This document shows positions 15,295-24,527 of a stretch of 64,000 nucleotides of DNA, piece after piece. The translations under genes and the position numbers were made by a program. Numbering within the stretch: the stretch's first letter is position 1; every line of letters begins with the position of its first letter. Below the pieces are notes generated by a model. It saw only the letters and a program-made list of their open reading frames with translations, did not search any database and was not told where the DNA came from. This DNA is from Oscillospiraceae bacterium (GTDB lineage: Bacteria; Bacillota; Clostridia; Saccharofermentanales; Saccharofermentanaceae): positions 1-64,000 of the forward strand of contig SVIZ01000008.1 of NCBI GenBank assembly GCA_015069205.1, read 5' to 3'.

Positions 15295-16023
15295 ATGAAA
15301 AAAACAGTAAAGATTATAAGCGGAGTCTTATTAGGACTTGCACTATTATTTGGATTGGCACTTGCTCTGATTGAACCAATAAAAGCTCTTATCAGACAGA
15401 AATACAGTAATGATGCTGTTGCTGCTGTAGAATCTGCAATTATTCAAGGCGAAGGTGTTATAAGTTTTGATGTTCCTGCATCACCGGCACTTGCGGTTCA
15501 GGGCGAAGACGGCAACACAAATGTCGGACTAAATAAGCTCATTGAGGATATGAGCCAGTTATCTGATGAACACGAAACACTTACATTACTGGGAATCCTT
15601 GAAATACCTTGCATCGATGTAAAGGAGCCGATCTGGGATACTTGCAGCACAAACGCTCTCCGCTATGGAGTAGGCCGTTATCCCGGAACAGTTCAAATTG
15701 GCGAACAAGGGTTATGTAATCTGTTCGGCCATAGGCAGATAGGCGACCTTGACACAAAACTTGGTTCTATTCAGTTCTTACAAGAACATATAGGCGAGGA
15801 AGTAATAGTAACTACAACTGACGGTACGACACATATTTATAAGATCGTTGATACGGTCTATGTAAAAGATGCTGAACTAATGCCGTACTTAGATCCGACC
15901 ACTTATGACAGGGAGACGCTTTGCATTACAGCGTGCGGCTGGGGTGAGGATCCAGTAACCGGAACAGTATATCCGATGAACACGGAATTTATTGTTATCT
16001 GTCAACCTGAAAATGAAGACTGA
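15295..16023 (+). CDS. Sortase, with catalytic Arg not at its usual place
   Basis: The product has 242 residues. An N-terminal membrane anchor (residues 7-28) precedes a sortase beta-barrel with the catalytic-His segment LFGHRQIGD and the catalytic-Cys segment TLCITACGWG. In most sortases an Arg follows in the next strand (R-x-V/I-V); here the strand is NTEFIVI, so Glu stands in its place. It may be an unusual subclass or have reduced activity. Its likely substrate is the adhesin at 19195, whose sorting motif is also non-standard. No clear ribosome binding site precedes ATG 15295. Confidence 0.82.
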   Translation: MKKTVKIISGVLLGLALLFGLALALIEPIKALIRQKYSNDAVAAVESAIIQGEGVISFDVPASPALAVQGEDGNTNVGLNKLIEDMSQLSDEHETLTLLGILEIPCIDVKEPIWDTCSTNALRYGVGRYPGTVQIGEQGLCNLFGHRQIGDLDTKLGSIQFLQEHIGEEVIVTTTDGTTHIYKIVDTVYVKDAELMPYLDPTTYDRETLCITACGWGEDPVTGTVYPMNTEFIVICQPENED

Positions 16024-16045
16024 TACCAAGGAAGGAGAAAATAAT

Positions 16046-16681
16046 ATGGAACGATATACTCCAGAAGTGTGTGAAGATCTGTTGAAAGCAGAATATAACT
16101 ATCCTGACATCGCACCCAGATCATGGAGAAATCAAGAGACCGAATCTGAGAAGGTTCGGCTTTTTGTTGATATGGACGGAACTCTGGCGATGTGGCATCC
16201 GACAAAGAAGTTGGAAGAATTATATGAAGAAGGATACTTTAAGAACTTAGAGCCATATGAGGAAGTTGTCGAAGCAATACGACAGATATTTACTTTCGAG
16301 CCGAACGTGGAAGTGTTTATCTTATCGGCATACTTGTCAGATAGTCCGTATGCACTAAATGAGAAGAACGAGTGGCTTGATAAATATCTCCCGGAGATTG
16401 ACAAAGATCATCGATGCTTCTGCCATTGTGGCACAGACAAGTCAGCTGCTGTGCCTGAAGGTATAAAAGAAACGGACGTGTTGCTAGACGATTATACTAT
16501 GAATCTCAATGACTGGTGCCCACCGGGAGTGGGGATCAAACTGCTCAATGGTATAAATGATACTCACAAGTCTTGGCAAGGCGAGCGAATATCCAGGCTT
16601 CAGCCACCGACAGAGATTGCAAGGGCGATAATGGATAACATTGATATTGCAATCGATAAAGACGAGGGTGTTGATTTATGA
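16046..16681 (+). CDS. HAD-superfamily 5'-nucleotidase-like protein with acidic tail
   Basis: The product has 211 residues. Residues around 34-44 read LFVDMDGTLAMW, the HAD motif I (DxDGT) typical of 5'(3')-deoxyribonucleotidases, followed by FILSAYL (motif II-like) and VLLDDYTMNL (motif IV-like DD). These enzymes dephosphorylate nucleotides. ATG 16046 follows AAGGAGAA; longer in-frame starts overlap the sortase gene. The end is IDKDEGVDL, similar to the shared tails. It overlaps the next gene by ATGA. Confidence 0.78.
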   Translation: MERYTPEVCEDLLKAEYNYPDIAPRSWRNQETESEKVRLFVDMDGTLAMWHPTKKLEELYEEGYFKNLEPYEEVVEAIRQIFTFEPNVEVFILSAYLSDSPYALNEKNEWLDKYLPEIDKDHRCFCHCGTDKSAAVPEGIKETDVLLDDYTMNLNDWCPPGVGIKLLNGINDTHKSWQGERISRLQPPTEIARAIMDNIDIAIDKDEGVDL

Positions 16682-17061
16682 CACAATCAATCGATTTTAA
16701 CTGGCGCAGATTTTGCATTCATTATGAGAATGAATTGAGGCGCCTTTATAGTAGGATACCTGCTATTGCAGCCGAGAAGACGAATGAGCTCAGACTAATC
16801 GAATCTGAGTTTAGTAATACTGTGATTGAACCGGATGAAATCGTTGATGTGCTTATGCGCTTACTGATTAACAATCGAGGTGAGGTGGCGGCCTTCTGCG
16901 ATCCGGACAAGCTGGAAGATCCTGAAAACCTGATTGAAGGATATGAATGGTGTGTGATCCAGTTGAATGACAAGTCTGTAAGTCGCGAGACAAGGTCCTT
17001 TTGTGCTGCGCAAGTAGGAGCTTTCGATGAAAGACTTCAAGATATTGATGTGGAGATCTAA
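16678..17061 (+). CDS. Unknown helical protein ending DIDVEI
   Basis: The product has 127 residues and is coupled to the HAD gene by a 4-base overlap. It is mainly helical with many Glu and Arg residues (FCIHYENELRRLYSRIPAIA) and ends ERLQDIDVEI, consistent with the element-wide tail. I do not recognise the family. Co-translation with the nucleotidase suggests a shared process. Confidence 0.7.
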   Translation: MTQSIDFNWRRFCIHYENELRRLYSRIPAIAAEKTNELRLIESEFSNTVIEPDEIVDVLMRLLINNRGEVAAFCDPDKLEDPENLIEGYEWCVIQLNDKSVSRETRSFCAAQVGAFDERLQDIDVEI

Positions 17062-17062
17062 T

Positions 17063-17302
17063 ATGAATAACCCTCAGAACAAAAGAGTGTTTGAGTGTGT
17101 ACTCGAAAACGGAATGACTTTTGAGCTTAAAGCTGATTCGAAAGATAATGCGATATGGGCTGTAACTATGATGGAAGAAATAACTTCCTCAAAGGTAAAG
17201 AAGATTAAAGCTATTACTGATTCCAATGAAATTGATCTGAATGAGTTCTTTGAATGTCAGTTTAATTGTGATGCGGAAACTTTTCTTCAAATAATAAATT
17301 AG
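17063..17302 (+). CDS. Unknown small protein
   Basis: The product has 79 residues. ATG 17063 has GGAG 7 bases upstream and starts just after the previous stop. The sequence VFECVLENGMTFELKADSKD and WAVTMMEEITSSKVKKI suggests a small alpha/beta fold. There is no acidic tail and no recognised family. Confidence 0.6.
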   Translation: MNNPQNKRVFECVLENGMTFELKADSKDNAIWAVTMMEEITSSKVKKIKAITDSNEIDLNEFFECQFNCDAETFLQIIN

Positions 17303-17315
17303 AAGAGGTAGAGAT

Positions 17316-18125
17316 ATGGATCTACAGCGACAAATGAAACAATATAAAGACGAACTACTTAAAACGGCATTTGGAGATTTGAGTGACGAAGAAAAAAAGA
17401 GCTATTCGGCAGTATTTGTTGAGTTGTGCAGAGATATAAGAAAGAGCAACGAGCGCTATAACGACAGGAGAATCACAATATATAACCTGTATCGCCAGGA
17501 AAGTGAGATAATCAATTCTCTTATTATCGGTCTTGCACACCATGTCGACTTTTGTAGACACGGCGAAACTGATAATACCCAAGGTTTTCGTGATATATAT
17601 CAGGACATACTTTTTAAGGCACTGGACGCCGATAAATTAAGCTACGATGAGCTTAAGAATTCAAATGACTATCAGACAAAGAAGCCTATCAGAAATATTC
17701 TTGCATCGTACTGGCGAGATGAATCTAAAACGGAATCCGAGAGAATAATTGAAGTGCGGAACTGTTATGATATCCGGGATGTTCTGAAAAATTCCGGTTT
17801 TGTTTATAATGAACTGTTACAGAGCTGGGAAAAGCGGTTCCCTTTCGGAGAAATAAGGAAAGTGTCCGCCAATCTGGCAGCTTTAAAACCTGATGTTGCT
17901 ATTACAACGCGTTCCGTTAACCGGATGGTGTTTGAATTTACGGCATATGTTTGCATTACCGGCAAGACTTATGATTATAGGGATATTCTTAAAGATAATG
18001 GTTACAGGTTTAGAGACAATAAGTGGCACAAGAAAATATTAAACAGTCAATTTCTAACAGAACGTGAAAAAATACTTGATGCGCTACCTAAAGGGCAGGG
18101 AATCAAGGTGGAAATGACATATTAA
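17316..18125 (+). CDS. Unknown protein with two DUF5710-like small modules
   Basis: The product has 269 residues. The N-terminal 140 residues are helical. Two short repeats follow: YDIRDVLKNSGFVYNELLQ then W-x-K near residues 153-175, and YDYRDILKDNGYRFRDNKW then HKK near 224-245. This pattern (YD-[IV]-[RK]D-LK-x-x-G-F/Y, then W) resembles DUF5710-type modules found on conjugation and ArdC-like proteins. SD AGAGGT. No acidic tail. It ends this operon before a terminator at 18196. Confidence 0.68.
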   Translation: MDLQRQMKQYKDELLKTAFGDLSDEEKKSYSAVFVELCRDIRKSNERYNDRRITIYNLYRQESEIINSLIIGLAHHVDFCRHGETDNTQGFRDIYQDILFKALDADKLSYDELKNSNDYQTKKPIRNILASYWRDESKTESERIIEVRNCYDIRDVLKNSGFVYNELLQSWEKRFPFGEIRKVSANLAALKPDVAITTRSVNRMVFEFTAYVCITGKTYDYRDILKDNGYRFRDNKWHKKILNSQFLTEREKILDALPKGQGIKVEMTY

Positions 18126-18195
18126 GCAGCACACGAAAGAGCCTATATTAAAACGATTTAGTTGTCTAAGCGACAAATAGCAGATGAACTGAGAT

Positions 18196-18223
18196 AACCC
18201 CGGCAAATCACCGGGGTTTATTA
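18196..18223 (+). terminator. CCCCGG-type hairpin followed by ATG
   Basis: ACCCCGG and CCGGGGT pair around CAAATCA-type loop bases, followed by TTATTA and ATG at 18224 (a 4-codon frame, MVGI). It is a near copy of the hairpins at 6959 and 27875. The next gene begins about 40 bases on. Confidence 0.65.
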
Positions 18224-18264
18224 ATGGTTGGAATTTGAAAAGAATAAGAGGTGTTGTTAGTATT

Positions 18265-18978
18265 ATGGAAGAAATCTACAAAAGGATGAACCAAGTTCGA
18301 ATGTATGATCAATTGTATACTGCTTATCTAAATAGAATTTATTACAGATTTGAAAAGCCACAGAATTGGAAAAAGAACTTCATTTATTTCCCTTGTTTAG
18401 TGCTGTTTTTTATAGGAATAGGCATATATATTTATTCTTTTGCTATGAGAAGCACGTTATCTTGGCTCGAAATAATAGCGTTAGTATCGCTTTCGGTTGC
18501 AATTCTTTTATACCAAAGAATTACCGAAGTCACGCCTAAAGAAAAACGTGAAAAGGACTTGAACAGCTTTATTGAAATGAGAGCTTTGTTAATAGAACAC
18601 AATATAAATTATAAAGATTCTTCAGAAATAGACAGGATTATAGCAGACTATAATAACGAAGAACGGAATAGAAAAAACTATGAAGTCAGTCCAGTTGTTA
18701 CCGGAGTCCTTTCAGGTGGCCTGAGCACTATCGTCTGCTTAATTATCAATTCAATTGGGAAATATGAAGCTGTTGATATGATATCGTTATGCTTTGATAT
18801 TACATACATAATTGTTGGTGTGTGGCTTATAGTTAAGTTTGTTGGTACTGTACTCAAACGGATTAAACACCGACATTTTGAACCGGAATCAAATTTTTGT
18901 TTGCAGCTTAAAGAGGCTTATGCATTCAGAGATCTTCCTGAAGAAAAGATTCGCGAATGGATTGATGCGGATAGTTAA
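18265..18978 (+). CDS. Four-segment membrane protein of unknown function
   Basis: The product has about 237 residues. Two hydrophobic pairs lie at roughly 37-60 and 65-85, then 143-165 and 175-195, with a charged loop between them (KEKREKDLNSFIEMRALL). ATG 18265 has AGAGGTG upstream at slightly long spacing; TTG 18235 in frame is an alternative. No transport or enzyme motif is visible. The next feature is a terminator and then the adhesin. Confidence 0.65.
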   Translation: MEEIYKRMNQVRMYDQLYTAYLNRIYYRFEKPQNWKKNFIYFPCLVLFFIGIGIYIYSFAMRSTLSWLEIIALVSLSVAILLYQRITEVTPKEKREKDLNSFIEMRALLIEHNINYKDSSEIDRIIADYNNEERNRKNYEVSPVVTGVLSGGLSTIVCLIINSIGKYEAVDMISLCFDITYIIVGVWLIVKFVGTVLKRIKHRHFEPESNFCLQLKEAYAFRDLPEEKIREWIDADS

Positions 18979-19024
18979 AAATATCAAAAATAACAACAAA
19001 GACAAAACTTAAAATACTTAGACT

Positions 19025-19051
19025 AAGCAGCTTTTCGGAGCTGCTTTTTTA
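19025..19051 (+). terminator. Terminator-like hairpin before adhesin leader
   Basis: AAGCAGCT and AGCTGCTT pair around TTTCGG and are followed by TTTTTT. It resembles the TTCG hairpins elsewhere in the element. Confidence 0.7.
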
Positions 19052-19194
19052 TTGACTCAATAAAAAATCACGAAGGGAGTGATTCATATAGACAAACACA
19101 AAACTCGCGGGTGTCTTTCCTCTAAAAAGCCGTTGGAAAGACTGGAGAGAAATTCGGCAGGTCTCGCTTACTTGATTATGGAAAGGAAGTATTG
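19052..19194 (+). promoter_or_regulatory. Leader of the adhesin gene with inverted repeat
   Basis: These 143 bases hold no gene. GTCTTTCC (19113-19120) and GGAAAGAC (19135-19142) can form an 8-bp hairpin with a 14-base loop. No clear -35/-10 pair is visible, so expression probably comes from read-through. SD AAGGAAG is at 19183-19189. Confidence 0.4.
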
Positions 19195-22100
19195 ATGAAG
19201 TTAAAAAATCGTATCATTGCGGGAGTAATAGCATTTGTAGTTGCTGTCAGCCCGCTACAAACAACTTTCACTGCATTTGCGGACGAAATCAACAACAATT
19301 CAGAATCTCAGGTAGAAGAAACGCAGCCTGAAACACATCAGCCGCCGGTAGAAACACAAACCATTCAGGAAACTGTAGTAGAAACTGAGCCGGCAGTTGT
19401 TGTGACAGAGCCGTATCAGGAACCTGATTATTCTGAGTATGCAGAACCCACTGAAACTGACTTGACTTCGGAAACGACTGAGAGCAGCGTTGAAACAGAG
19501 ACTGTAGAAACTGATACAGATACTATAGAGTCTTCTGAAACAACGGCAGAATCAGCTGTTACGGAAGAGACAACTGTTGTAACCGAGCCTTCAGAGACAG
19601 ATGAGACTGTTCAAGAGACAACAGAGCCCACAGAAAGCTCAGAGCCTGTCGAGGAAACAAAGAACAATATTGTCTTTGCCAACAGCGCTGACGAGTATTA
19701 TAAGCTCGTTTCTGAACTTCCTGAAGGAACGGAAAGAGTTATCGTTGAAACAACTGATGACCTATCAAATGTAGAAGTAATGACTGGCGTTTATTACAAC
19801 GGCACTTATATTCTCGTATTTGACACTCAGGATAGCTTCTCAACAGCTGTAAAGACTTTCTATGATGCTGGATATGAATACGCAATAGACGGTACTGTTG
19901 GTCTGTGCGGAAACTTTGACGGAGTTATCTCCTATGGTAGCATCAATCCGAGCGCAACCGTAAAGGTCGCTGTGATTGATACTGGTTCTAACATCGCTAA
20001 TGAGCAGTATTCAGTAATTGGCGATGATCCGTCTGACTATAACGGACACGGCTCGGCTATGGCATCTTTTGTCTTAGATGAAACCGACAATGCTTACATT
20101 ATCAGCATCAAGGCAATCGATGATAACGGACAGGGTACCATTTCAGATGTATATGCAGCAATTCAGCTCGCAGAAGATCTTGGTGTTGACTATATCCTCA
20201 TGGCTATCTCCATCAGAAACGCCGGAAAGTATGATGCTTTTATCTCTCTTGTTGAGAACACAAAGGCAACCGTCGTTGCATCAGCTGGTAATAATTCAAC
20301 AGATGCAGCTTATTATCTCCCGGCTGGACTTAACGGTGTAATTACTGTAGGTGCTATTAACGCTAATAGCGAATTGCAGTCATTCTCAAACTATGGTGAT
20401 AGTGTTGACTACTATGTAGAAGCAGATTCTACATCAGAGGCAGCTTCAAAAGCTTTGGGTATTATCATCGATAACAGAACATCTGAGCTTGCAACTGAAT
20501 ATGTTGAGCCTATTGCTGAAACCTGTGAAATCTATTGCAAGGTTGGCAGCATTGATGCAGACGGTACCTTTATTGTAAATAGCATTGGTGATGACAATAT
20601 CCCGGTTTATGGCGGAGCTGATGCAGACTGCATGATTTCTTATTCTGACTGGATTAGCGGTGCTTCTTCGGGAAGAACATATGCAATGCGTGACGATGAC
20701 TACAACTCTGCTGAATTTGGTTGTTTTTCTGACTCTGTATATTGTATCCAGCCTTTTAAGGAAACCCCACAAGCAGCTTCAAGCTATGGAAGAGACGATA
20801 ACAACTGGGATGCAAGCAATAACACCCTGTTTCAAGCTGCTTTAGCTTGCGCTCCGGGTGGTGATCTGTATCAGTTAGAGATAGATTGGTGGAGAAATAA
20901 CGGTCAGTCCGTACTCAATTATTCCATTCCTGACTCTTTCTCGGCAAACAATGTAAATGGTGGTAATACTTCTGTTTCGGATCCAAACCGTGCCATGTAT
21001 GCAATCGCTCATATGGCAGCATCATACGCTTATTATGGAGAAGATTTCGAACCGACTGAAGGCAGTTTAGGAATTCCCGATGGAAGCTTTAGAACGGTTT
21101 TTCTGAACTACATAGAATACCTTAGAACAGTAAGAGCTGATTCTGACTACGAAAACTGGTGGGCTGAAGTGTATGAGAATAATGGAAATACAGCAACTTA
21201 TCAGACAATCGCTCGTGGCGGAGCTACATACTCTCCGACATCCGTTACAGTAAAGAAAACATCTACCAATACAGCAATCGTAAACGGAAACTCCTGCTAC
21301 GATATGACTGGTACAACCTATGGCTTGTATAAGACAAGCAATGATGAACTTATTCACACGTTTACTCTTGATTCAAGCGGAAACACAACGGCTTATACTC
21401 TTAAGTCTGCTGATGGAAAAGACCTATACATAAAGGAAATTACCGCAGGCAAGGGATATAAACTTGATACCGCAAAGCACACTGTTGATTTTACTACTGC
21501 CGTAAACAAGCTTGTAACTGTAAACGTACAAGATGTTCCTATGGCGGATCCTATATTCTGGACTGTTGAGAAACAGGATTCTAACGGCTGGAATATGGTA
21601 ACAAATAAGGCTTTGTCTGGTGCTGTATTCAGAATTGATTACTATGACAGAACAGATATAAGAACTGCTGCTGACGTAGCAACTCTTAACAGTGCTACCC
21701 CGAAGGTATCTGTAAATCTTACAAGCTCACAGGTTGCCGGAACAAGAAACGGTTCTATTATTGTTAGTATCAACACACTTGCTGCTGCGGATTCTACAGG
21801 TTATTTTAATGGATTTAGAACACTAGGTCAGTTGCCACTTGGCACATATAAGGTTACAGAAGCGTCAGCTCCCACTGGATATGCTGTTGCAAATGAACCT
21901 ATCGTTTTCTATATTTACGATAATAATGGAACACCGGAGCAACGCCATATTGGAAGCACAACCATTTACAACGCTGCATCTGCTTCTGACATAATCATGA
22001 GCGAGAAAGCTCAGGTTGGATTCTATGCTCCTACAAAGGCAGCATCAGGTTCTACAATTACCGGTCTCCACAACCTGAACGGAACGCAGTATGGTATTTA

Positions 22101-24066
22101 CGTTAAGTCAAATGATAGTCTGATCGCAACTGTTACATTCAACGGAAACGGTGCAATCTCCAATGTTGTATATGCTGCTGGCGTTACACCGACGAAGGCA
22201 TGGTCTTCTGGAGACACAAACTTTGAGCTTGCCGCAGGCGATTATTACGCAAAAGAGCTGAAAGCTGGAAACTGGTTCTTGGTTGATAATACAGCACACA
22301 ACTTTACTGTTACTGCCAACAATACAACAACAATGAATCTTTCGGATACTCCTATTACTCCGAAGATTCAGACAACCGCATCTGATTCAGACAACGGAAC
22401 TCATTATCTTTCTTACAAGGAAAGAGTTACGATCAACGACGAGATAAGCTATTCTAATCTTGTTCCCGGTGAAACCTATACTTTCACTGGTTCATTACAG
22501 GACGCTGATAAAAAGGCGCTCTATACAGATCCTGACGGTAACACTTACACAAAGAGCATCACTTATACTCCTACAGCTGCAAACTCCACAATCGCAGCTG
22601 ATGGTACGGCTTCCGGCAAGGTTATCGTTACTTTTACTGATGTATATGTTCCGCTCACCAAAACAACAATCGTTGTATTCGAAGACCTGTATGAGAATAA
22701 GACTGGCATACTGATCGCAGCTCACGAAGACTATGCGGATAAGAATCAGACCGTCGAAAGAAGAGAAATCGATCTTAAGACAACTGCAACAGATGCAGAT
22801 AACGGAACGCATACGCTCACATATTCTGAGAAGGTAACGATTAATGACCATGTTGAATTTACCAACCTTAATCCCGGTGAAAAATACTATTTCGTAGGAA
22901 CTCTTTACGATGAAGAAACCGGAAAGCCTTATACGGATTCTGACGGCAGGACCTATACGCAGAGAGTAGATTTCACGGCAACAACAGAGAACGGAACAGA
23001 AATCATCATGTTCAAAGATGTGCCTGTACCGCTCACCAAAACAACAATCGTTGCTTTTGAAGATTTGTATGAAGCTTCAACCAACCTTAAGATCGCAACA
23101 CACGCAGATCTGACTGACAAAGATCAGACAGTTAAGAGAGTGGAAGTTAAAACAACTGCAACAGATGCAGACAATGGAACTCACACGCTCACTTATACTG
23201 AGAAGGTAACGATCAACGATAGTGTTGAATATACCAACCTTACTCCCGGTGAAGAATACTATTTCGTAGGAACCCTTTACGATGAAGAAACCGGAAAGCC
23301 TTATACGGATTCTGACGGAAAGACCTATACAGAGAGAGTAGATTTCACGGCAACAACAGAGAACGGAACAGAAATCATCACATTCAAAGATGTACCTGTA
23401 CCGTTTACGAAAACAACAATCGTTGTATTTGAAGACCTCTACGAAAAGACAAGTGGATTAAAGATTGCTACGCATGCAGATCTGACTGACAAGGATCAAA
23501 CTGTAAGAAGACCAACAGCTGCAACATCAGCTAAGATCAACAATGCGAAGGAAATCTGGCTTGAAACAACAGAAGTTCAGAATATTACCATTTCTGATAC
23601 GATTGAATTTACCGGCCTTGAAGTAGGCACTGAATACAGAGCAGAAGCTACAGCATATATTGTTCGTAACGGTGAAACAAATCCGATTCAGATTATGGTA
23701 AATGGAATGCCTATCAAGAGCATTGTTACCTTTACGCCTGCTACAACTGACGGAGAAGTAAAAGTTGATATAACATTCTCTACAGAAGGACTTGCAGAAG
23801 GCGACAAAGTTGTAATCTTTGAGAAGGTTTTTGATGTGGCAACAGATGTTGAGGTGAAAGCTGGAACACAGACAGAAGATCTCCTGATCGCAAGACACGA
23901 AGATATAACTGACACTGAGCAGACGATCACGGTACACTTCCGACCGATGACCGGTGGTGTTAGACCGGCTTACACAACAGCTGGTGCTATGATTGCCATT
24001 GTTGCATCAGCACTTGCTGGAGCTTGGTTTGTAATATCTCGCAGAAAGAGATACAGAGAAGCTTAA
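19195..24066 (+). CDS. Giant wall-anchored adhesin: subtilase-like, thioester, SpaA-like and VaFE-repeat domains
   Basis: The product has 1623 residues. A signal peptide ending TAFADE is followed by a Thr/Glu-rich stalk to about 160. Residues 255-420 look like a subtilase domain: VAVIDTGS (Asp about 262), NGHGSAMAS (His about 284), ASAGNN, and DSTSEAA with a candidate Ser. A thioester domain follows near 515 (VYCIQPF). Three SpaA/Cna-B-like domains and four VaFE repeats (VVFEDLY) form the shaft. The C-terminus is RPMTGG, then a hydrophobic helix and RRKR, a sorting signal that departs from LPxTG. It would promote cell contact or aggregation and is the likely substrate of the 15295 sortase. 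ATG 19195 is preferred over TTG 19192. Confidence 0.88.
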   Translation: MKLKNRIIAGVIAFVVAVSPLQTTFTAFADEINNNSESQVEETQPETHQPPVETQTIQETVVETEPAVVVTEPYQEPDYSEYAEPTETDLTSETTESSVETETVETDTDTIESSETTAESAVTEETTVVTEPSETDETVQETTEPTESSEPVEETKNNIVFANSADEYYKLVSELPEGTERVIVETTDDLSNVEVMTGVYYNGTYILVFDTQDSFSTAVKTFYDAGYEYAIDGTVGLCGNFDGVISYGSINPSATVKVAVIDTGSNIANEQYSVIGDDPSDYNGHGSAMASFVLDETDNAYIISIKAIDDNGQGTISDVYAAIQLAEDLGVDYILMAISIRNAGKYDAFISLVENTKATVVASAGNNSTDAAYYLPAGLNGVITVGAINANSELQSFSNYGDSVDYYVEADSTSEAASKALGIIIDNRTSELATEYVEPIAETCEIYCKVGSIDADGTFIVNSIGDDNIPVYGGADADCMISYSDWISGASSGRTYAMRDDDYNSAEFGCFSDSVYCIQPFKETPQAASSYGRDDNNWDASNNTLFQAALACAPGGDLYQLEIDWWRNNGQSVLNYSIPDSFSANNVNGGNTSVSDPNRAMYAIAHMAASYAYYGEDFEPTEGSLGIPDGSFRTVFLNYIEYLRTVRADSDYENWWAEVYENNGNTATYQTIARGGATYSPTSVTVKKTSTNTAIVNGNSCYDMTGTTYGLYKTSNDELIHTFTLDSSGNTTAYTLKSADGKDLYIKEITAGKGYKLDTAKHTVDFTTAVNKLVTVNVQDVPMADPIFWTVEKQDSNGWNMVTNKALSGAVFRIDYYDRTDIRTAADVATLNSATPKVSVNLTSSQVAGTRNGSIIVSINTLAAADSTGYFNGFRTLGQLPLGTYKVTEASAPTGYAVANEPIVFYIYDNNGTPEQRHIGSTTIYNAASASDIIMSEKAQVGFYAPTKAASGSTITGLHNLNGTQYGIYVKSNDSLIATVTFNGNGAISNVVYAAGVTPTKAWSSGDTNFELAAGDYYAKELKAGNWFLVDNTAHNFTVTANNTTTMNLSDTPITPKIQTTASDSDNGTHYLSYKERVTINDEISYSNLVPGETYTFTGSLQDADKKALYTDPDGNTYTKSITYTPTAANSTIAADGTASGKVIVTFTDVYVPLTKTTIVVFEDLYENKTGILIAAHEDYADKNQTVERREIDLKTTATDADNGTHTLTYSEKVTINDHVEFTNLNPGEKYYFVGTLYDEETGKPYTDSDGRTYTQRVDFTATTENGTEIIMFKDVPVPLTKTTIVAFEDLYEASTNLKIATHADLTDKDQTVKRVEVKTTATDADNGTHTLTYTEKVTINDSVEYTNLTPGEEYYFVGTLYDEETGKPYTDSDGKTYTERVDFTATTENGTEIITFKDVPVPFTKTTIVVFEDLYEKTSGLKIATHADLTDKDQTVRRPTAATSAKINNAKEIWLETTEVQNITISDTIEFTGLEVGTEYRAEATAYIVRNGETNPIQIMVNGMPIKSIVTFTPATTDGEVKVDITFSTEGLAEGDKVVIFEKVFDVATDVEVKAGTQTEDLLIARHEDITDTEQTITVHFRPMTGGVRPAYTTAGAMIAIVASALAGAWFVISRRKRYREA
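22777..23520 (+). repeat. Two near-identical 372-bp VaFE repeat units
   Basis: The segment starting AGACAACTGCAACAGATGC near 22778 recurs 372 bases later (124 codons) with few changes; both encode ATDADNGTHTLTY, then TINDxVE[FY]TNL and VAFEDLY/VVFEDLY. More divergent units flank them at about 22370 and 23520. In-frame identity of this level allows gain or loss of units by recombination. Confidence 0.85.
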
Positions 24067-24079
24067 TCTATTATTTTTG

Positions 24080-24126
24080 AGCTGAAAGCGCCCATCGGGA
24101 TTCCCGGTGGGTGTTATTGAGTTCAA
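24080..24126 (+). ncRNA. ATT-loop covarying hairpin, copy B
   Basis: The stem CGCCCATCGGG (24089-24099) pairs with CCCGGTGGGTG (24103-24113) around loop ATT. CTGAAAG precedes and TTATTGAGTTC follows, as in copies A and C. It lies right after the adhesin stop and about 40 bases before ATG 24165. An ATG at 24147 opens a 9-codon frame (MEDKNYYET) that could be a leader peptide. Confidence 0.6.
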
Positions 24127-24164
24127 AAATGAGGAATCATATATAATGGAAGACAAGAATTATT

Positions 24165-24527
24165 ATGAAACATAAATTATTAAAAGAGCATAATTACAGC
24201 AAATCTTTATCATACGCTATATTAGAAATCTCAAAATATGATTCAAGAGAAAAACGGGTTGACAACGAATTTGCAAAGGAATCAATAAAAGCATTTTATA
24301 AAGTCCTTATTAAAGAGGGTTTTCATAATTCATTTAGCGCCAGAGGAGCAGACTATTATTCTTATATGCTATCTCTTATTCCACTATATTTAGATCTTCA
24401 GGAACAAAATTATAATGCAGCCTGCAACGATCTACTGACCCTTTGTGTTTCAGAAGATATACTCCAAGCAAGAATATATAATAATCTTATCTATCTTGTT
24501 GAAAGGGAGCTATTAACGGATGTTTAG
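24165..24527 (+). CDS. Unknown helical protein
   Basis: The product has 120 residues and looks like a TPR-like all-helical protein (YAILEISKYDSREKRVDNEF and LIPLYLDLQEQNYNAACNDL). The ribosome binding site is weak. It overlaps the next gene by 8 bases, so the two are co-expressed. The pair could be an immunity or toxin-type module, but nothing in the sequence proves it. Confidence 0.6.
   Translation: MKHKLLKEHNYSKSLSYAILEISKYDSREKRVDNEFAKESIKAFYKVLIKEGFHNSFSARGADYYSYMLSLIPLYLDLQEQNYNAACNDLLTLCVSEDILQARIYNNLIYLVERELLTDV

Noticed and set aside
24147..24176. Nine-codon frame MEDKNYYET before the 24165 gene as a separate gene
   Set aside because: Too short to support alone. It is mentioned only as a possible leader peptide.
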